From Pseudomonas mohnii (lineage in GTDB: Bacteria > Pseudomonadota > Gammaproteobacteria > Pseudomonadales > Pseudomonadaceae), in assembly GCF_900105115.1 (NCBI RefSeq), contig NZ_FNRV01000001.1:5316501-5380500 (forward strand): a stretch of DNA of 64,000 nucleotides, in the 5' to 3' direction. Both the position numbers and the translations under genes were made by a program. Below, one piece after another: positions 56,005 to 64,000 of this stretch (the first letter of the stretch is position 1; each line of letters opens with the position of its first letter). The notes under the pieces were generated by a model. The model did no database searches. It worked only from the letters and a program-made list of their open reading frames with translations, and was not told the DNA's origin.

Positions 56005-57326
56005 TGAGCTTGCGTTTGCGCCTGAGCCTGACGCTCGGTGCCGCGTTTGCGCTGATCTGGGCGCTGGCTGCGGCCTGGATGCTCAGCGACCTGCGCAATC
56101 AAATGATGTTTTCCCTCGACCAGCGGCTGGTGGCCTCGGCGCGGATGGTGGCCGGGTTGATGGAGCAATTGCCGCCCGTGCCGAGCAAGGGCGAGGGCAC
56201 CCATTTCAGCGCCGAACAACTGAATATCCCCGGTGGCATGGCCTGTCAGGTCAGTTCGTTGCGCGGGGAAATTCTTGCCCGTAGCCACAGTGACCCGGGG
56301 CAAACCCTGGAAGCGGAGAAAATGGGCTTCCACGATCAGATGATCGATGGTGCGCCGTGGCGCAGTTTCACCTTGGCCCGTGGCGATCTGCGGATCACCA
56401 CCGCCGACCGGCAGATCGAGCGCGAGGCGTTGAACATGTCGATCCTGCTGGCCGCTTCCGTGCCGGTGGGCGTAGCGCTGCTCGTTTGCCTGTGCCTGCT
56501 GTGGCTGGGGATCGGCCAAGGGCTCGCGCCGCTCAATCGCATGCGCGATGCGCTAATGCGGCGCAGCCCTGATTCGCTCGAGCCCTTGCAGGTCCAGCCT
56601 TTGCCCAGCGAACTGCAACCCTTGCTGGATACGCAGAATCAGTTGTTCCAGCGAATCGGCAAGACCATCGAGCGTGAGCGTCGACTGACCGGCGATGCGG
56701 CTCACGAGTTGCGCAGCCCTTTGACCGCGATCAAGACCCACCTGCAGGTGGCGCGCATGACCGAGGGTGCCGCGCGGGATCAGTCCCTGGCCCGGGCCGA
56801 AGAGGGGGCCGACCGCCTGCACCGGACCCTGGAGCAATTGCTGTTGCTGGCACGGGTCGAAGGCAGTCTGTCGTTCGATGACGGCGTGCAATGCAGCGCC
56901 GAGCAAGTGGCGAAACTGGCGATACAGGATGCGGCCGGCGGTGATCGCGAGCGTATCCGGTTCGAGGTGCCGGCCAGGTTTTCGCACGCCCCGGTGCAGA
57001 TGCCCGCCGTGCTGTCGATCGCGGCGTTGCGCAACCTGCTGGACAACGCCCTGCGCCATACCTCTGGCGAAGGTCCGGTGGAGTTGAGTTTGCAAACCAG
57101 CGGCGATCGCGTGCAGTTCGTGGTGCGGGATCACGGGCCGGGCATTGCTCAAGACGATCTGCAGCACTTGACCCAACGCTTCTGGCGCAACGGTCAAAGC
57201 ACCGGCTGCGGCCTTGGCCTGGCGATTGTTCAGGCCATCGTCCAGCGCTGCGGCTGCACCCTGCGTTTCGACAGTCGACCGGACGGGTTGCGGGTTGAGT
57301 TGACGATGCCGTTGCAACCGGTCTGA
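56001..57326 (+). CDS. dsbS: Sensor histidine kinase DsbS
   Basis: 441 residues. TM1 (about 10-28), a periplasmic loop of about 115 residues, TM2 (about 147-170), HisKA with GDAAHELRSPLTAIKTHLQ, HATPase with LLDNALRHT, VRDHGPGI and GCGLGLAIVQ. Counting the GTG as residue 1, the only periplasmic-loop cysteine is Cys82 (GGMACQVSS), the position I recall for the copper-sensing cysteine of P. aeruginosa DsbS. Start settled by the GTGA overlap. REP pair follows the gene. Confidence 0.86.
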   Translation: MMSLRLRLSLTLGAAFALIWALAAAWMLSDLRNQMMFSLDQRLVASARMVAGLMEQLPPVPSKGEGTHFSAEQLNIPGGMACQVSSLRGEILARSHSDPGQTLEAEKMGFHDQMIDGAPWRSFTLARGDLRITTADRQIEREALNMSILLAASVPVGVALLVCLCLLWLGIGQGLAPLNRMRDALMRRSPDSLEPLQVQPLPSELQPLLDTQNQLFQRIGKTIERERRLTGDAAHELRSPLTAIKTHLQVARMTEGAARDQSLARAEEGADRLHRTLEQLLLLARVEGSLSFDDGVQCSAEQVAKLAIQDAAGGDRERIRFEVPARFSHAPVQMPAVLSIAALRNLLDNALRHTSGEGPVELSLQTSGDRVQFVVRDHGPGIAQDDLQHLTQRFWRNGQSTGCGLGLAIVQAIVQRCGCTLRFDSRPDGLRVELTMPLQPV

Positions 57327-57344
57327 TCAACACTATAAGACCCT

Positions 57345-57430
57345 GTGGGAGCGGGCTTGCCCGCGATGAGGCCCTTACATTGAATCTCAATGTTGGCTGT
57401 TTCGCCGCCATCGCGGGCAAGCCCGCCCCA
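57345..57430. repeat. Inverted REP pair after dsbS
   Basis: REP unit GGGAGCGGGCTTGCCCGCGA (from 57347) and an inverted partner CATCGCGGGCAAGCCCGC (57409-57426), about 40 bases apart, typical BIME arrangement downstream of dsbS. Confidence 0.88.
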
Positions 57431-57531
57431 TAGGTTGTTTGTCGCACATCAAAAGTAACTTCTCTCCATTGGCCGCCCGGAACTCGCGGGACTATGGTTG
57501 CCCACACTCAATGGATTGAGGGCAAAGCGCC

Positions 57532-58017
57532 ATGGAAGCATCCATACAGATCCGCAAGGCCACCCCGGCCGACGCCGGTATCATCAGCCGGATCATCGAT
57601 CGCTCCATCCGCGTCGGTTGTGCACTCGACCATCGCAACAATCCGCTGACCGTCGCCACCTGGACCCACAACAAAACCATCGAACACATCCAGCCCTGGT
57701 TGAGCGACCGACGGCTGTACCTGAATATTGCCCTGTTGCAGGACAAACCCGTGGGTGTCGCCATGGCCGCCAGCAACGGCAAGGTGGTGTTCTGTTATGT
57801 ACAACCGGAGTGGTTTCGTCGCGGCGCCGGGCAAGCGCTGGTGCAAGACCTCGAGGGCTGGTTGATCAATCAGGGCCAGCAGCAGGCGCGTCTCTATAGC
57901 ACCAGAACCGGCGAAGGGTTCTACCGGCATCTGGGCTATCGGCCCTGTTCCCGGCGCTTCACGGTCGCGGGTCTGTGTGCCATCCCCATGCACAAAGGCT
58001 TGGTACTGCCGGCATAG
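57532..58017 (+). CDS. GNAT-family N-acetyltransferase
   Basis: 161 residues. Starts IQIRKATPADAGIISRIID, acetyl-CoA loop VQPEWFRRGAGQALVQDLE (about 90-108), and TRTGEGFYRHLGYRP near the end. A generic GNAT; the substrate is unknown. Confidence 0.87.
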   Translation: MEASIQIRKATPADAGIISRIIDRSIRVGCALDHRNNPLTVATWTHNKTIEHIQPWLSDRRLYLNIALLQDKPVGVAMAASNGKVVFCYVQPEWFRRGAGQALVQDLEGWLINQGQQQARLYSTRTGEGFYRHLGYRPCSRRFTVAGLCAIPMHKGLVLPA

Positions 58018-58096
58018 AAACCTGATCGATCGTGCGGTCAGCGGGCTTTTCCAGGTTCAGACCCGGCCCGGCGCACGATTGGCGTGGTTAGGCGGC

Positions 58097-58414
58097 TCAT
58101 GGGGTTGCAATGTCCGCCTGATCGATTTCGACCACATGGCCGGGACCCACGTCGAACAACACATAAAATTCGGTCTCAGGCTGCCTGAAGGTCAGGGTCG
58201 AATCGGCGCCGAGCTTGCCCGACACGAGAATGGTTTCGTCGTAACCGATCACATCCAGGGTCACCCCAGGCGCGCCGCTGCCATCGGAAAAACCACCCGT
58301 GCACTTGATCTGCCCGGCGTCGATGGCTTTGCATTCGCATATCGGGTTATGGGCCAGGGCGCTGGCGCTGAACATCAGCAGTGCGGCGCTCACCTGGCGA
58401 ATAAGGTCGATCAT
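58097..58414 (-). CDS. Small periplasmic cysteine-containing protein (FpvJ-like)
   Basis: 105 residues from MIDLIRQVSAALLMFSASALA, a signal peptide cleaved before HNP. Mature part is a beta-rich domain with three cysteines (ICECKAIDAGQIKC) that may bind metal or form a disulphide, then TLDVIGYDETILVSGKLGADS. Last gene of a three-gene operon whose first gene is a PepSY reductase; its start overlaps the previous stop by four bases. In size, order and signal it resembles fpvJ of the ferripyoverdine-reduction operon; this is inference. Confidence 0.65.
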   Translation of the reverse strand: MIDLIRQVSAALLMFSASALAHNPICECKAIDAGQIKCTGGFSDGSGAPGVTLDVIGYDETILVSGKLGADSTLTFRQPETEFYVLFDVGPGHVVEIDQADIATP

Positions 58415-58953
58415 GGTGTACCTCTTTGTGTGCTCAGCCAGGCGAGGGTGGCGGGGGAGGCCTGGCTCAGAGGAATGGATGCCTGGTGCATCGCGCCGTC
58501 CCAACCTTCCATGGTGATCCACAGTTCCGCGTCGGCCGTGGTTCTGGCCGGGATCGGCAACATCGCGCTCATGCGGTACGGCGTGCCGACGAAAATCACC
58601 CCGGCGGCGCGCAGGCTGCGCGGTTTACCGATGCGCAGGTAAGTCGCCTTGACCTGTTCGCGGCAGCTGGCGCACAGCGCCGCGTTGAAACTCTTCATGT
58701 AGCCGGCCGGGCCATCGAGCTGCGGGGCCTCGTTATGCAACTCGGCCAGGCGCAGGCTCCACGGACCGACGGTGACTTCGCCGATGTCCCGTTCGCCCAG
58801 GCCGGTGTCACCCCGGGACAGCGCAGCGTCGGCGAAATACTCGGGCATGAAACCCAGCGGCACCAGCAACAGCAGAACGTTGATGTGAAAGCGCCACTTG
58901 TGCCAGAAACGGCTCAACGGCGAACGCGGTTTTTCAGCGGCGACCGGGTTCAT
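58411..58953 (-). CDS. Membrane-anchored periplasmic protein (FpvH-like)
   Basis: 180 residues. One N-terminal transmembrane segment (WRFHINVLLLLVPLGFMPEYF, about 20-40) and a periplasmic domain with ALCASCREQ (CxxC, about 93), VTVGPWSLRLAEL and ELWITMEGWDG. Overlaps both neighbours by four bases, so all three are translated together. The CxxC suggests heme, metal or thiol chemistry. Resembles the second gene of fpvGHJ in order only. Confidence 0.65.
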   Translation of the reverse strand: MNPVAAEKPRSPLSRFWHKWRFHINVLLLLVPLGFMPEYFADAALSRGDTGLGERDIGEVTVGPWSLRLAELHNEAPQLDGPAGYMKSFNAALCASCREQVKATYLRIGKPRSLRAAGVIFVGTPYRMSAMLPIPARTTADAELWITMEGWDGAMHQASIPLSQASPATLAWLSTQRGTP

Positions 58954-60149
58954 TGGCTGACCTGCGTGGACTCATGGCGGATGGTCGCAGCCGTCTGGCT
59001 GCGCGACGTTTTGTGGTTGCGCTTGAGGGCATTGGCCGTGGCCAGGGCGGTTCGCTTGGTCCAGATCAACAGGCCGCTGAGCACCATCATGCTCAGCAGC
59101 AGGCCGAAGAAAAACCAGATCAGCTTGATCCAGATCCCGCCAAAATCTCCGGTGTGCAGCGGCCGCATGGACTCGGTCACCCACTCCAGGCCCGAGCGGT
59201 CCGAGAGCAGGCTTGTGGCGGCGACGTCGCCGGTATAGGGGTTGATGTCCGCGGTCTGGTACATCAACGGATACCCGCTGCGACCGCCCACCGACAGATA
59301 GCTGTAGGCATTGTCGGGCAGGCTGACAAAACGCTCGTCGAGTCCGGGAATACGCGCCCTGGCCTGGCGGATCGCGGTCTCCAGGCTGATCATCGGTGCC
59401 GGCGAACCATCGGCGCTGAGCGGTACGTTTTCACGGGGTACCACGGCGGCGACCGGTTCGGTGGAGATCGAGATCTGGTTATCGAACAAGAACGCCTGGA
59501 TCAGGAACCAGGTACTGGTGACGGAAATCACCGCGATGAACCAGATCGACCAGATGCCGCTGAGGCGGTGGAAATCGCCCCAGAAAATTCGCGCCCCGTG
59601 ACGAATCCGCAGGGTCGGACGAAAAAAGCCTTTCCAGAAACGCTTGTACACCACCAGCCCGGTCACCAGGGACGCCAGCATCGGCAGGCTGAGGAACGAC
59701 ACCAGGTACCAGCCCCAACTGTAGCCATGGGTGAACGGCACCAGCCACCAACCATGCAGCGCTCGGATAAAGGCCTTGAAGTCAAAGGGCGGGGCCGTGC
59801 CTTGAATGGCGCCGGTGTACGGATTGACGTAGACCGTCGCCGAACGCCCGTCGGGGTAGCTGACTTCCACGTCCAGGGCAAAGTGCGACTCGTCGGGCCG
59901 GCTGATGCTTTCGATCAGTGTGTCGGGCTCGGCCTTCTTGATGGCGGCGACAATCTGGTCGTAGTTGAGCCGTGGTGCATCGTCCGAGGGCTGGCTGGCG
60001 CGCATGGGCGGGTTGGCCAGCCAGATGATTTCCTGACTGACCACCGCCAGGGTACCGGTCACACAGACGATCAGGACAAAAAACCAGATCGGCAGCGCCA
60101 GCCAGCTGTGGACCAGAAACCAGATTTTGGAACGGGATTTCTTCGACAT
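58950..60149 (-). CDS. PepSY-associated membrane reductase (FpvG-like)
   Basis: 399 residues. N-terminal KIWFLVHSWLALPIWFFVLIVCVTGTL, PepSY domains in periplasmic loops (DPYTGAIQG- and NPYTGDV-type patterns: VNPYTGAIQGTAPP and INPYTGDVAATS), and four transmembrane helices in all, with LHGWWLVPF, FHRLSGIWSIWFI and PLHTGDFGGIWIKLIWFFFG carrying conserved histidines that probably bind heme. FpvG and related PepSY proteins reduce ferric siderophores. No TonB-dependent receptor or siderophore gene adjoins. The ATG at 60149 is weak in ribosome-binding sequence. Confidence 0.83.
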   Translation of the reverse strand: MSKKSRSKIWFLVHSWLALPIWFFVLIVCVTGTLAVVSQEIIWLANPPMRASQPSDDAPRLNYDQIVAAIKKAEPDTLIESISRPDESHFALDVEVSYPDGRSATVYVNPYTGAIQGTAPPFDFKAFIRALHGWWLVPFTHGYSWGWYLVSFLSLPMLASLVTGLVVYKRFWKGFFRPTLRIRHGARIFWGDFHRLSGIWSIWFIAVISVTSTWFLIQAFLFDNQISISTEPVAAVVPRENVPLSADGSPAPMISLETAIRQARARIPGLDERFVSLPDNAYSYLSVGGRSGYPLMYQTADINPYTGDVAATSLLSDRSGLEWVTESMRPLHTGDFGGIWIKLIWFFFGLLLSMMVLSGLLIWTKRTALATANALKRNHKTSRSQTAATIRHESTQVSQ

Positions 60150-60370
60150 GATCAAGGGTCTTGGTTCGATGAGAAGGCCTCTGCCACGGGCTTCGCAGCG
60201 ATGAGGTCGATCCGGGTCCGGACGCGGCTTTTACCGGCGCGACAGGACTGCATCTAGATAAGACGGATGAGCATGGGAAATCCCGAAGAGGGATATGAAA
60301 GAAAATGTTTCGTATTTCGAGGGGCGTTTCTTTCGGGAGACTTGTTGCCCCCACGCCACACATGAAATCA

Positions 60371-60829
60371 CTAACCCTGCTGAAACATCTCCTTCGCCCG
60401 CTGTTCGATCTGTTCCTGGGTCAGATCTTCCTTGCGCGAGGCCAAAAACCACAGATGGCCATAGGGGTCTTTCAACGTCCCTGAACGGTCGCCATAAAAC
60501 TGATCCTTGACCTGCGACACCACAATGCCGCCAGCCGCGATGGCCTGCTGATACGACTTGTCCACATCGGTCACATACAAATGCAGTCCCACGGACGGCG
60601 ACTGGTCCGGATTGCTCAACGGGCCTTGATCGCACGGTGTACCGAGCATGATCGGGCAGTCGCCGATGCGCAATTCGGCATGACCGATGCCGCCGTCGGG
60701 CATGGACAGGCGCATGACCTCAATGGCGCCGAAGGCTTTCTTGTAAAAATCGATGGCTTCGGCCGCTTTTTTGATGCCCAGGTACGGGGTGATGCTGTGA
60801 TAGCCCTCTGGAATGGGTTTGACGCTCAT
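60371..60829 (-). CDS. VOC-family (glyoxalase/PhnB-like) protein
   Basis: 152 residues from MSVKPIPEGYHSITPYL, behind AGGGAGAAC. Two beta-alpha-beta-beta-beta modules: ITPYLGIKKAAEAIDFYKKAFGA and VGLHLYVTDVDKSYQQAIAAG, ending DRSGTLKDPYGHLWFLASRKED. Close to the PhnB/YCII-type VOC proteins of unknown substrate. Single-gene unit, divergent from sfnB. Confidence 0.87.
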   Translation of the reverse strand: MSVKPIPEGYHSITPYLGIKKAAEAIDFYKKAFGAIEVMRLSMPDGGIGHAELRIGDCPIMLGTPCDQGPLSNPDQSPSVGLHLYVTDVDKSYQQAIAAGGIVVSQVKDQFYGDRSGTLKDPYGHLWFLASRKEDLTQEQIEQRAKEMFQQG

Positions 60830-61141
60830 GATCGTTCTCCCTGATTTGTTGTAGATGGAAGATCTCGTTTCGCTGCTGTTCGGCAGGACTCCCAGTGTAG
60901 GTCCTGACGAAAAAGGCGATGTCTTGTGTTTGATCTTCAGCACTCGCCAAGTTCACAAAGAGATCACAGCGTTCGGCAGCAGCGCCACTGTCCGGCAATC
61001 AACAGTGAAGCAACAGATTGCCTTGACTTCGGCATTGTCGAACCCGCCAGAACCCGTTGAAGTGCCCGAAAACACGGGCTCTTGCAGTCAGGCACAGAAG
61101 CTGCAATGACCTTCGGTAAACACTGGTATCGAGAGTCTTGT
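60830..61141 (+). promoter_or_regulatory. Divergent control region with sigma-54 promoter for sfnB
   Basis: 312 bases, no gene. At 61090-61105, AGGCAC-N5-CTGCA has GG at 61091-61092 and GC at 61103-61104, ten bases apart, a good -24/-12 sigma-54 element, giving transcription start near 61116 and a leader of about 25 bases. sfn genes elsewhere depend on the sigma-54 activator SfnR. Confidence 0.62.
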
Positions 61142-62356
61142 ATGTCTGAATCTGCCGTTTATCCGATCAACCCGCCGGCCGCCCACCGGATCGCCAGCGA
61201 AGCCGAAGCCCTGCGCGTGGCCGAGCATGTCGCCGCGATTCTGCTGGAGCAGGACGCCGAACGTGATCGCACCCGCCAGGTGCCCGCCGATATCGTCGAT
61301 CTGTTCTCCAACAGCGGCCTGTGGGGCATTACGGTGCCCAAGGAATTTGGCGGAGCGCAGGTGTCCTCCGCGGTGCTGGCGCAGGTGATCGCGATCATCT
61401 CGGCGGCCGATCCATCCCTGGGGCAGATTCCGCAAAACCACTACTGCCTGCTGGAAGACATTCGTCTGCAAGGCACCCCGGAGCAGCAGGCGCATTTCTT
61501 TGAGTTGGCACTGCAGGGGCATCGGTTCGCCAACGCCTTGTCGGAAACCGGCGGCAAGAATGTGCAGGACATTCAGGCGACCATCCGCCGTTACGGCGAC
61601 GGCCATGTGATCAACGGGCGCAAGGGTTATTGCACGGGGTCGTTGTATGCGCACTGGCTCGCGGTGCTGGCGCTGGATGAAGAGCAGAATGGCCAGTTGG
61701 CGTTTGTCCAACGAGGTACTAAAGGGCTGGTGATCGTCGACGACTGGGACAGCATCGGCCAGCGCACCACCTCCAGCGGCACCGTGCTGGCCGAAGATCT
61801 GCACGTCTCGGCGTTCAACCTGTTCCCGACTTATCGTTCTTATGAAAGCCCGACCCTGGCCGGCCCGTTCGCCCAGTTGACCACTGCCGCCATTGATGCC
61901 GGCATTGCCCGCGCCGCCCTGCGCGACACCATAGCTTTTGTCCGGCAATTCGCCCGACCATGGATCGACGCGGGTGTGGAAAGGGCCAGCGAAGACCCGC
62001 TGACCATCATTCAGGTCGGTGGCCTGGACATTCGCCTGGAAGCCGCCGAAGCCTTGCTGGAAAGGGCAGGACGGGCACTGGACGCGGCGCGCCCGGCACC
62101 GGATGAGGACAACGTGGCCTTGGCGTCCCTGGCTGTGGCCAGAGCCAAGGTGCTGACCACCGAGATCGCCATTGAAGCGAGTAACAAGCTGTTTGAACTG
62201 GGCGGTACTCGTTCGACCCTGAAGAAACACAATTTCGACCGCCATTGGCGTAACGCGCGGGTGCATACCTTGCACGATCCGGTGCGCTGGAAATACCACG
62301 TGGTCGGCAACTGGCTGCTCAACGGCGTGAAACCGCCGCGTCATGACTGGTCGTGA
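61142..62356 (+). CDS. sfnB: SfnB-family sulphur-acquisition flavin monooxygenase
   Basis: 404 residues from MSESAVYPINPPAAHRI. Acyl-CoA-dehydrogenase fold used as an FMNH2-dependent monooxygenase (DszC/SfnB branch): GLWGITVPKEFGGAQVS, SLGQIPQNHYCLLEDI, NALSETGGKN, GRKGYCTGSLYAHW and the C-terminal NFDRHWRNARVHTLHDPVRWKYHVVGNWLL. It lacks the acyl-CoA-dehydrogenase glutamate context. Likely releases sulphur from organosulphur compounds during sulphur limitation. Overlaps the permease gene by four bases. Confidence 0.88.
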   Translation: MSESAVYPINPPAAHRIASEAEALRVAEHVAAILLEQDAERDRTRQVPADIVDLFSNSGLWGITVPKEFGGAQVSSAVLAQVIAIISAADPSLGQIPQNHYCLLEDIRLQGTPEQQAHFFELALQGHRFANALSETGGKNVQDIQATIRRYGDGHVINGRKGYCTGSLYAHWLAVLALDEEQNGQLAFVQRGTKGLVIVDDWDSIGQRTTSSGTVLAEDLHVSAFNLFPTYRSYESPTLAGPFAQLTTAAIDAGIARAALRDTIAFVRQFARPWIDAGVERASEDPLTIIQVGGLDIRLEAAEALLERAGRALDAARPAPDEDNVALASLAVARAKVLTTEIAIEASNKLFELGGTRSTLKKHNFDRHWRNARVHTLHDPVRWKYHVVGNWLLNGVKPPRHDWS

Positions 62357-63024
62357 CCATGGCTGAATTGTTCAAGAACATTTATTGGGCCGACATTGGC
62401 CAGGCCTGCCTCGACACCCTGAGCATGCTCGGTGCGGCCCTTGGTTTCACCGTGTTGCTGGGTCTGCCGCTGGGGGTACTGCTGTTCCTCACCGGCAAGC
62501 GCCAGTTGCATGAAGCTGTCGGGGTTTACCGGGTGCTGTCGGTGATCGTGAACATGCTGCGTTCGCTGCCGTTCATCATTTTGCTGATCGTGCTGATTCC
62601 CCTGACCACCTTACTGGTGGGCACGTCCCTGGGCGTGCCGGGGACCATTCCGCCGCTGGTGGTCGGTTGCACGCCATTCTTCGCGCGGCTGGTGGAAACC
62701 GCATTGCGCGAAGTCGATCGCGGTGTGGTGGAGGCGACCCAGGCCATGGGCGCCAACACTTGGCAAATCATCCGCTTCACTTTACTGCCCGAGGCGCGGG
62801 GAGGGCTGCTGGCGGCGGTGACGGTCACTGCCATCGTGCTGGTGGATTACACCGCGATGGCCGGGGTGATCGGCGGCGGTGGTCTGGGTGACCTGGCGAT
62901 CCGCTATGGCTACCAGCGGTTCCAGACCGACGTGATGGTGGTCACCGTGGTGCTGCTGTTGATCCTGGTCCAGGCCCTGCAAATGAGCGGCGACCGACTG
63001 GTGGCGCGCTACAGCCACCGATAA
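62353..63024 (+). CDS. metI: MetI-type ABC transporter permease
   Basis: 223 residues (GTG at 62353, or ATG at 62359 giving 221). Five to six transmembrane helices, including SVIVNMLRSLPFIILLIVLIPLT and a permease-ATPase contact loop VDRGVVEATQAMGANTWQIIRFTLLPEARGG, and GVIGGGGLGDLAIRYGYQRF, typical of methionine/organosulphur MetI. GTGA overlap with sfnB gives translational coupling. No ATPase (metN) gene lies upstream or between metI and metQ. Confidence 0.9.
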   Translation: MTMAELFKNIYWADIGQACLDTLSMLGAALGFTVLLGLPLGVLLFLTGKRQLHEAVGVYRVLSVIVNMLRSLPFIILLIVLIPLTTLLVGTSLGVPGTIPPLVVGCTPFFARLVETALREVDRGVVEATQAMGANTWQIIRFTLLPEARGGLLAAVTVTAIVLVDYTAMAGVIGGGGLGDLAIRYGYQRFQTDVMVVTVVLLLILVQALQMSGDRLVARYSHR

Positions 63025-63098
63025 ACATTCTGTTCAAAACCAAAAAACGGCCCCACGTCCGCCCCACGACGGCCACTCAATCTGCCTAGGAGCACAAC

Positions 63099-63869
63099 AT
63101 GAAAAAGACCCTGGCCGTTCTGGCTGCCCTGATTTCACTGAGCGTTCACGCCAACGAAAAACTCACCGTCGGCGCCACGCCGGTGCCGCACGCGGAAATC
63201 CTCGAATTCGTCAAACCGACCCTGGCCAAGGAAGGCGTGGACCTGGACATCAAGGTCTTCACCGATTTCATCCAGCCCAACCAGCAGCTGGCGCTGAAGA
63301 ACCTCGACGCCAACTACTACCAGTACCGGCCGTTTCTCGATGACTACAACAAGACCCGCCACACCGACCTGGTGCCGGTGGTCGGTGTGCACATCGAGCC
63401 GTTCGGGGCCTATTCGACCAAGATCAAAAATATTTCCGAGCTCAAGGACGGCGCCACCGTGTCGATCCCCAACGACCCGGTGAACACCGGTCGCGCCCTG
63501 GTGCTGCTGCACGAAGCGGGGCTGATCAAGCTCAAGGACCCGAGCAACACCCTGGCGACGCAACGGGACATCGCCGAAAACCCCAAGCACCTGAAAATCC
63601 GTGAGCTGGAAGGTGCGCTGCTGGCGCGTTCGGTGAGTCAGGTGGACCTGGCGTTCGTCTTCGCCAACTACGCGCTGGAAGCGGGGATCGACACCAACAG
63701 TGCGTTGATCGTCGAGAAGGGCAAGAGCCTGTACGTCGAATTCCTGGTGGCGCGACCAGACAACATCAACGACCCAGGCGTGCAGAAACTGGCCAAGGCG
63801 TTGAACTCCGATGAGGTTCGGCAGTTCATTTTGACGCGCTACAAGGGGCAGATTGCGCCGGGGTTCTGA
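63099..63869 (+). CDS. metQ: MetQ/NlpA-type substrate-binding protein
   Basis: 256 residues. Signal peptide MKKTLAVLAALISLSVHA with no lipobox cysteine, so a free periplasmic protein instead of a lipoprotein as in E. coli MetQ. NlpA-fold marks: LTVGATPVPHAEILEFVKP, QPNQQLALKNLDANYYQYRPFL, VGVHIEPFGAYSTKI and SIPNDPVNTGRALVLLHEAGLI. Substrate may be methionine or another sulphur compound. Followed by a long REP hairpin. Confidence 0.92.
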   Translation: MKKTLAVLAALISLSVHANEKLTVGATPVPHAEILEFVKPTLAKEGVDLDIKVFTDFIQPNQQLALKNLDANYYQYRPFLDDYNKTRHTDLVPVVGVHIEPFGAYSTKIKNISELKDGATVSIPNDPVNTGRALVLLHEAGLIKLKDPSNTLATQRDIAENPKHLKIRELEGALLARSVSQVDLAFVFANYALEAGIDTNSALIVEKGKSLYVEFLVARPDNINDPGVQKLAKALNSDEVRQFILTRYKGQIAPGF

Positions 63870-63890
63870 TTCTCTATTGAGGGCAAGGAC

Positions 63891-63989
63891 GCCATCGCGG
63901 GCAAGTCGCGCTCCCACAGCTTTTTGGGTCGTTTACGAAATGTGCAAACGACCCAAAAAGCTGTGGGAGCGTGGCTTGCCCGCGATGGC
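63891..63989. repeat. Long near-perfect REP hairpin
   Basis: Two 44-base arms (63891-63934 and 63946-63989) pair at 42 of 44 positions around an 11-base loop. The outer parts are REP units (GCGGGCAAG and CTTGCCCGC cores); the inner parts (CCACAGCTTTTTGGGTCGTTT region) extend the stem well beyond a normal REP. Confidence 0.92.
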
Positions 63990-64000
63990 CGAGCCGCTAT

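Noticed and set aside
58953..60257. 434-codon plus-strand open frame
   Set aside because: Antisense to the PepSY reductase gene.
60855..61109. 84-codon plus-strand open frame before sfnB
   Set aside because: No ribosome-binding site or recognisable product, and it covers the candidate sigma-54 promoter.

Overview
The window is chromosomal DNA of a Pseudomonas, most likely of the P. fluorescens group. Many genes are close relatives of P. aeruginosa genes in the same local order: tpm, htpX, alaA, msrB, gpx, ospR, sagS; dgt beside a Roc-type two-component system; mobA/moaB/moeA; atuRABCDEF; dsbG to dsbS. The DNA is GC-rich. It also carries the GTGGGAGC-type REP palindromes (GGGCTTGCCCGC or CGAGCTTGCTCG cores) typical of fluorescent pseudomonads. 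I see no tRNA, rRNA, CRISPR array, insertion sequence, prophage or integration site. Gene names rest on motif recognition and remembered synteny; no database search was run.

Layout. 1-9.9 kb is housekeeping: class II DAHP synthase (cut by the window edge), a spermidine-synthase-like protein, a crotonase, the DEAD-box helicase deaD with a long leader, an extradiol dioxygenase, tpm, htpX, alaA and msrB. 10-14.8 kb is an oxidant-response block: a glutathione peroxidase translationally coupled to its probable regulator ospR, the biofilm hybrid kinase sagS, and a DUF815 ATPase coupled to free-methionine-R-sulfoxide reductase. 14.8-25.6 kb is rich in c-di-GMP and phosphorelay genes: an HD-GYP protein, a Roc/EvgS-type hybrid kinase with its response regulator, a stand-alone REC protein resembling the receiver of RocR, dgt and an EAL protein. 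25.7-34.8 kb holds a YqjD/YqjE-like envelope operon, an ammonium transporter, small conserved genes, a pseudouridine synthase, molybdenum-cofactor genes and a YegS-like lipid kinase. 34.8-40.6 kb has a NarL-type two-component pair, a degenerate HPt-like protein, a cheV broken by a one-base frameshift behind a good sigma-28 promoter, a MOSC protein, ppnP and an exonuclease. 40.7-49.9 kb is the acyclic-terpene (citronellol/geraniol) degradation operon atuABCDEF with its divergent TetR repressor gene atuR and two inverted operator copies. 50-57.3 kb has a periplasmic solute-binding-like protein, a hydrolase and the dsbD/dsbE-like/dsbG operon divergent from its probable two-component regulator DsbRS. 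57.5-64 kb has a GNAT acetyltransferase, a PepSY reductase operon resembling fpvGHJ, a VOC protein, and sfnB-metI-metQ behind a candidate sigma-54 promoter.

How the genes work together. Several blocks are self-contained circuits whose control sites can be read: ospR with an AATTGC-type operator before gpx; atuR with two 14-bp inverted boxes; dsbRS with a GATTAACC direct repeat; the Roc-like pair with a TAGGAA/TTCCTA palindrome; sigma-54 -24/-12 elements before amtB and sfnB. I found no wholly unknown system. The most unusual items are the Roc-type module with a detached RocR-like receiver and an HD-GYP gene in place of an EAL protein, the HPt-like protein lacking its histidine, the G-tract frameshift in cheV, and a metIQ transporter without an ATPase gene in view.
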